Assembly: GCA_045631525.1 (NCBI GenBank)
Contig: JAZQUY010000038.1
Coordinates: forward strand, 1 to 60,243
Direction of reading: 5' to 3'
Length of the DNA stretch: 60,243 nt
Origin: SIG440 sp045631525
GTDB taxonomy: Bacteria; Bacillota; Clostridia; Monoglobales; Monoglobaceae
Positions 59,096 through 60,243 of the stretch are shown here, in pieces (the first letter of the stretch is position 1; every line of letters begins with the position of its first letter). The notes beneath the pieces were generated by a model that made no database searches, was not told the origin of the DNA, and worked only from the letters and a program-made list of their open reading frames with translations. Made by a program: the position numbers and the translations under genes.

Positions 59096-59893
59096 CTATT
59101 TTTTCTTATGATATATTTCTATCAACCACCGTGGAACAAGGGCGCCAATTATGGGACGATAGATGATATAATCCCATTTGTGGGGCAATTTCATAATGCG
59201 AAGATACTTTCGATGAACACGAGCAATCCCTATGGCGGCTTTCAGTGTTCTCTTTTTATAGTCGGATGCTCTTTCGCAATATCTGAGAAGGGGTTCCTGA
59301 ATGGTGTATCCGTTAAGCCCCGCAATACGAAATCTGTACCACAAATCAAGGTCTTCTGCCCTTAGTGTTTCAGGACTTACGGTATAACCTTCTAAAAGAT
59401 CGTATGCGGACTTTCTCATCATAATTGTGGGATGAGCAAATGGCGTTGAGCGATTGACAATCTTTCGTATGGGATATTCGATACCAAGTCCGCGAACACC
59501 CATATCTCCATTTTCGTCAAAAACAATTACTGCTGAACCGACAACTGCCATTTCGGGATGTTCGTCAAGATATTTTACCTGTTTTTCAAATCTTTCCGGA
59601 AGGCTAATATCATCATCATCCATGCGAGCAATATATTCGCCTTTGGCAACAGAAAGACAGTGATTGAGCGAATATGCAAGGCGCATATTCTTTTCGTTTT
59701 GTATAACTTTAATACGATTGTCCTTTTCCGCATATTCTGATGCAATCTTATATGTATCATCTGTCGAGCAGTCATCGCAGATTATTAATTCCCAGTCGAT
59801 ATATGTTTGGGCAATAATTGAATCTATTGCCCTTTCCATTGTTTTTTCGCCATTATATATCCCCATAATCACAGAAACTTTTGGATTGCTCAT
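59096..59893 (-). CDS. Family 2 glycosyltransferase
   Basis: 265 residues. GT-A fold: KVSVIMGIYNGEKTMERAID, SIIAQTYIDWELIICDDCST, GEYIARMDDDDISLPERFEK (DDD metal site) and LRAEDLDLWYRFRIAGLNGY. Inverting transferase for the polysaccharide repeat unit. Confidence 0.95.
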   Translation of the reverse strand: MSNPKVSVIMGIYNGEKTMERAIDSIIAQTYIDWELIICDDCSTDDTYKIASEYAEKDNRIKVIQNEKNMRLAYSLNHCLSVAKGEYIARMDDDDISLPERFEKQVKYLDEHPEMAVVGSAVIVFDENGDMGVRGLGIEYPIRKIVNRSTPFAHPTIMMRKSAYDLLEGYTVSPETLRAEDLDLWYRFRIAGLNGYTIQEPLLRYCERASDYKKRTLKAAIGIARVHRKYLRIMKLPHKWDYIIYRPIIGALVPRWLIEIYHKKK

Positions 59894-59906
59894 AATTTGT
59901 ATACCT

Positions 59907-60243
59907 CTATATTTCGTATATTTTTTTCATTATTTCTATAGAATTTTCCAGGCTAAAGTTTTTCACAAACTCCTGATTTCTTTCGCCAATTTTGCTGCGA
60001 AGATTGATGTCGTCTGCAAGCAACTTAATTTTATCTGCAAAAGCATTAACATCCAAGGGGCTGCATTTAAAACCCGTTTCTCCGTCGATAAGGTAATCAG
60101 GTATTCCGTGGATATTTGAGCCGACTACCGGAAGCCCACATGTCATTGCTTCAAGGGCTGCCATTCCTAAACCTTCACGTTTTGAGGGGAACGCAAATAT
60201 ATCGCAGCACTTATAGATTTCTGCCACATCTGTGCGGAAGCCT
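59907..60243 (-). CDS. Family 4 glycosyltransferase, C-terminal part (cut by window edge)
   Basis: The frame stays open to the right edge (GFRTDVAEIYKCCDIFAFPS ...), so only the C-terminal 111 residues are visible. KREGLGMAALEAMTCGLPVV then GSNIHGIPDYLIDGETGF is the nucleotide-sugar site of GT4/GT-B enzymes (EX7E). The true start lies outside the window. Confidence 0.92.
   Translation of the reverse strand, partial: GFRTDVAEIYKCCDIFAFPSKREGLGMAALEAMTCGLPVVGSNIHGIPDYLIDGETGFKCSPLDVNAFADKIKLLADDINLRSKIGERNQEFVKNFSLENSIEIMKKIYEI

Noticed and set aside
1..60243. CRISPR array or complete insertion sequence
   Set aside because: No regularly spaced repeats and no transposase frame; direct repeats seen are isolated or tandem pairs.

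Overview
The window reads as a chromosome segment from a low-to-mid GC, endospore-forming Gram-positive anaerobe, most likely a gut-type clostridium (Oscillospirales/Ruminococcaceae-like). This is inferred from three sporulation genes (ylbJ, yqfC, yqfD), the Firmicutes order phoH-ybeY-era-yqzL-recO, S-layer homology domains, TTGACA/TATAAT promoters with 17-bp spacers, a CIRCE-controlled hrcA-grpE-dnaK-dnaJ operon, an L10 leader and a preQ1-I riboswitch. No species can be named from the sequence alone.

Layout. 0.1-1.8 kb: Na/phosphate symporter. About 1.9-10.1 kb: AT-rich accessory island beside a tRNA(CAU). It holds a large serine recombinase module (recombinase, SHOCT-like/KilA-N protein, partial recombinase-domain protein), a four-gene cargo operon with its own promoter (membrane protein, methyltransferase, cytosolic 5'-nucleotidase, GIY-YIG-like protein) and a secreted stalk-domain protein. 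10.3-14.5 kb: exopolysaccharide control operon (Wzz-like, BY-kinase, CpsB phosphatase) ending in an SLH protein. 14.6-18.3 kb: pgsA-like, tRNA-Arg(CCG), purA and a secreted-protein pair. 18.7-22.2 kb: rpmG-secE-nusG-rplK-rplA-rplJ-rplL. 22.4-30.4 kb: YkvI-like permease, a gene-poor 1-kb stretch, a small acidic protein, citrate synthase, HIT protein, alaS and ylbJ. 30.4-36.1 kb (+ strand): yqfC-yqfD-phoH-ybeY-era-yqzL-recO and an Fe-S protein. 36.1-42.6 kb: a second small acidic protein, purC, a lipoprotein, TetR, YitT, nagA and an MsmX-type ATPase. 42.9-51.6 kb: gyrA and the hrcA heat-shock operon with prmA. 51.7-54.4 kb: phosphofructokinase, SDR and queT. 54.4-60.2 kb: a capsule/exopolysaccharide assembly cluster running off the right edge.

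Most interesting observation: three sites (minus strand 3925-3718, plus strand 24325-24492, minus strand 36426-36262) carry what looks like one family of pseudoknotted RNA. Each has its own promoter firing into the first helix. Each then shows nested helices P1-P2-P3, a P3 loop with AT(T/G)GTAAAA, a pseudoknot from inside P2 to the segment 3' of P1, a conserved (G/A)CGTTTTTT-like tract and an intrinsic terminator. Two copies sit directly in front of homologous small acidic proteins (61 and 46 aa), with the ribosome binding site just past the terminator. The third sits in the island in front of the stalk-domain gene. I do not recognise it as a known riboswitch class. Smaller non-coding observations are a roughly 180-bp inverted-repeat element filling the grpE-dnaK gap, a 25-bp element next to three terminators in the island, two covarying 49-bp hairpins in the gene-free stretch at 23.5-24.1 kb, and DnaA-box-like sites downstream of gyrA.
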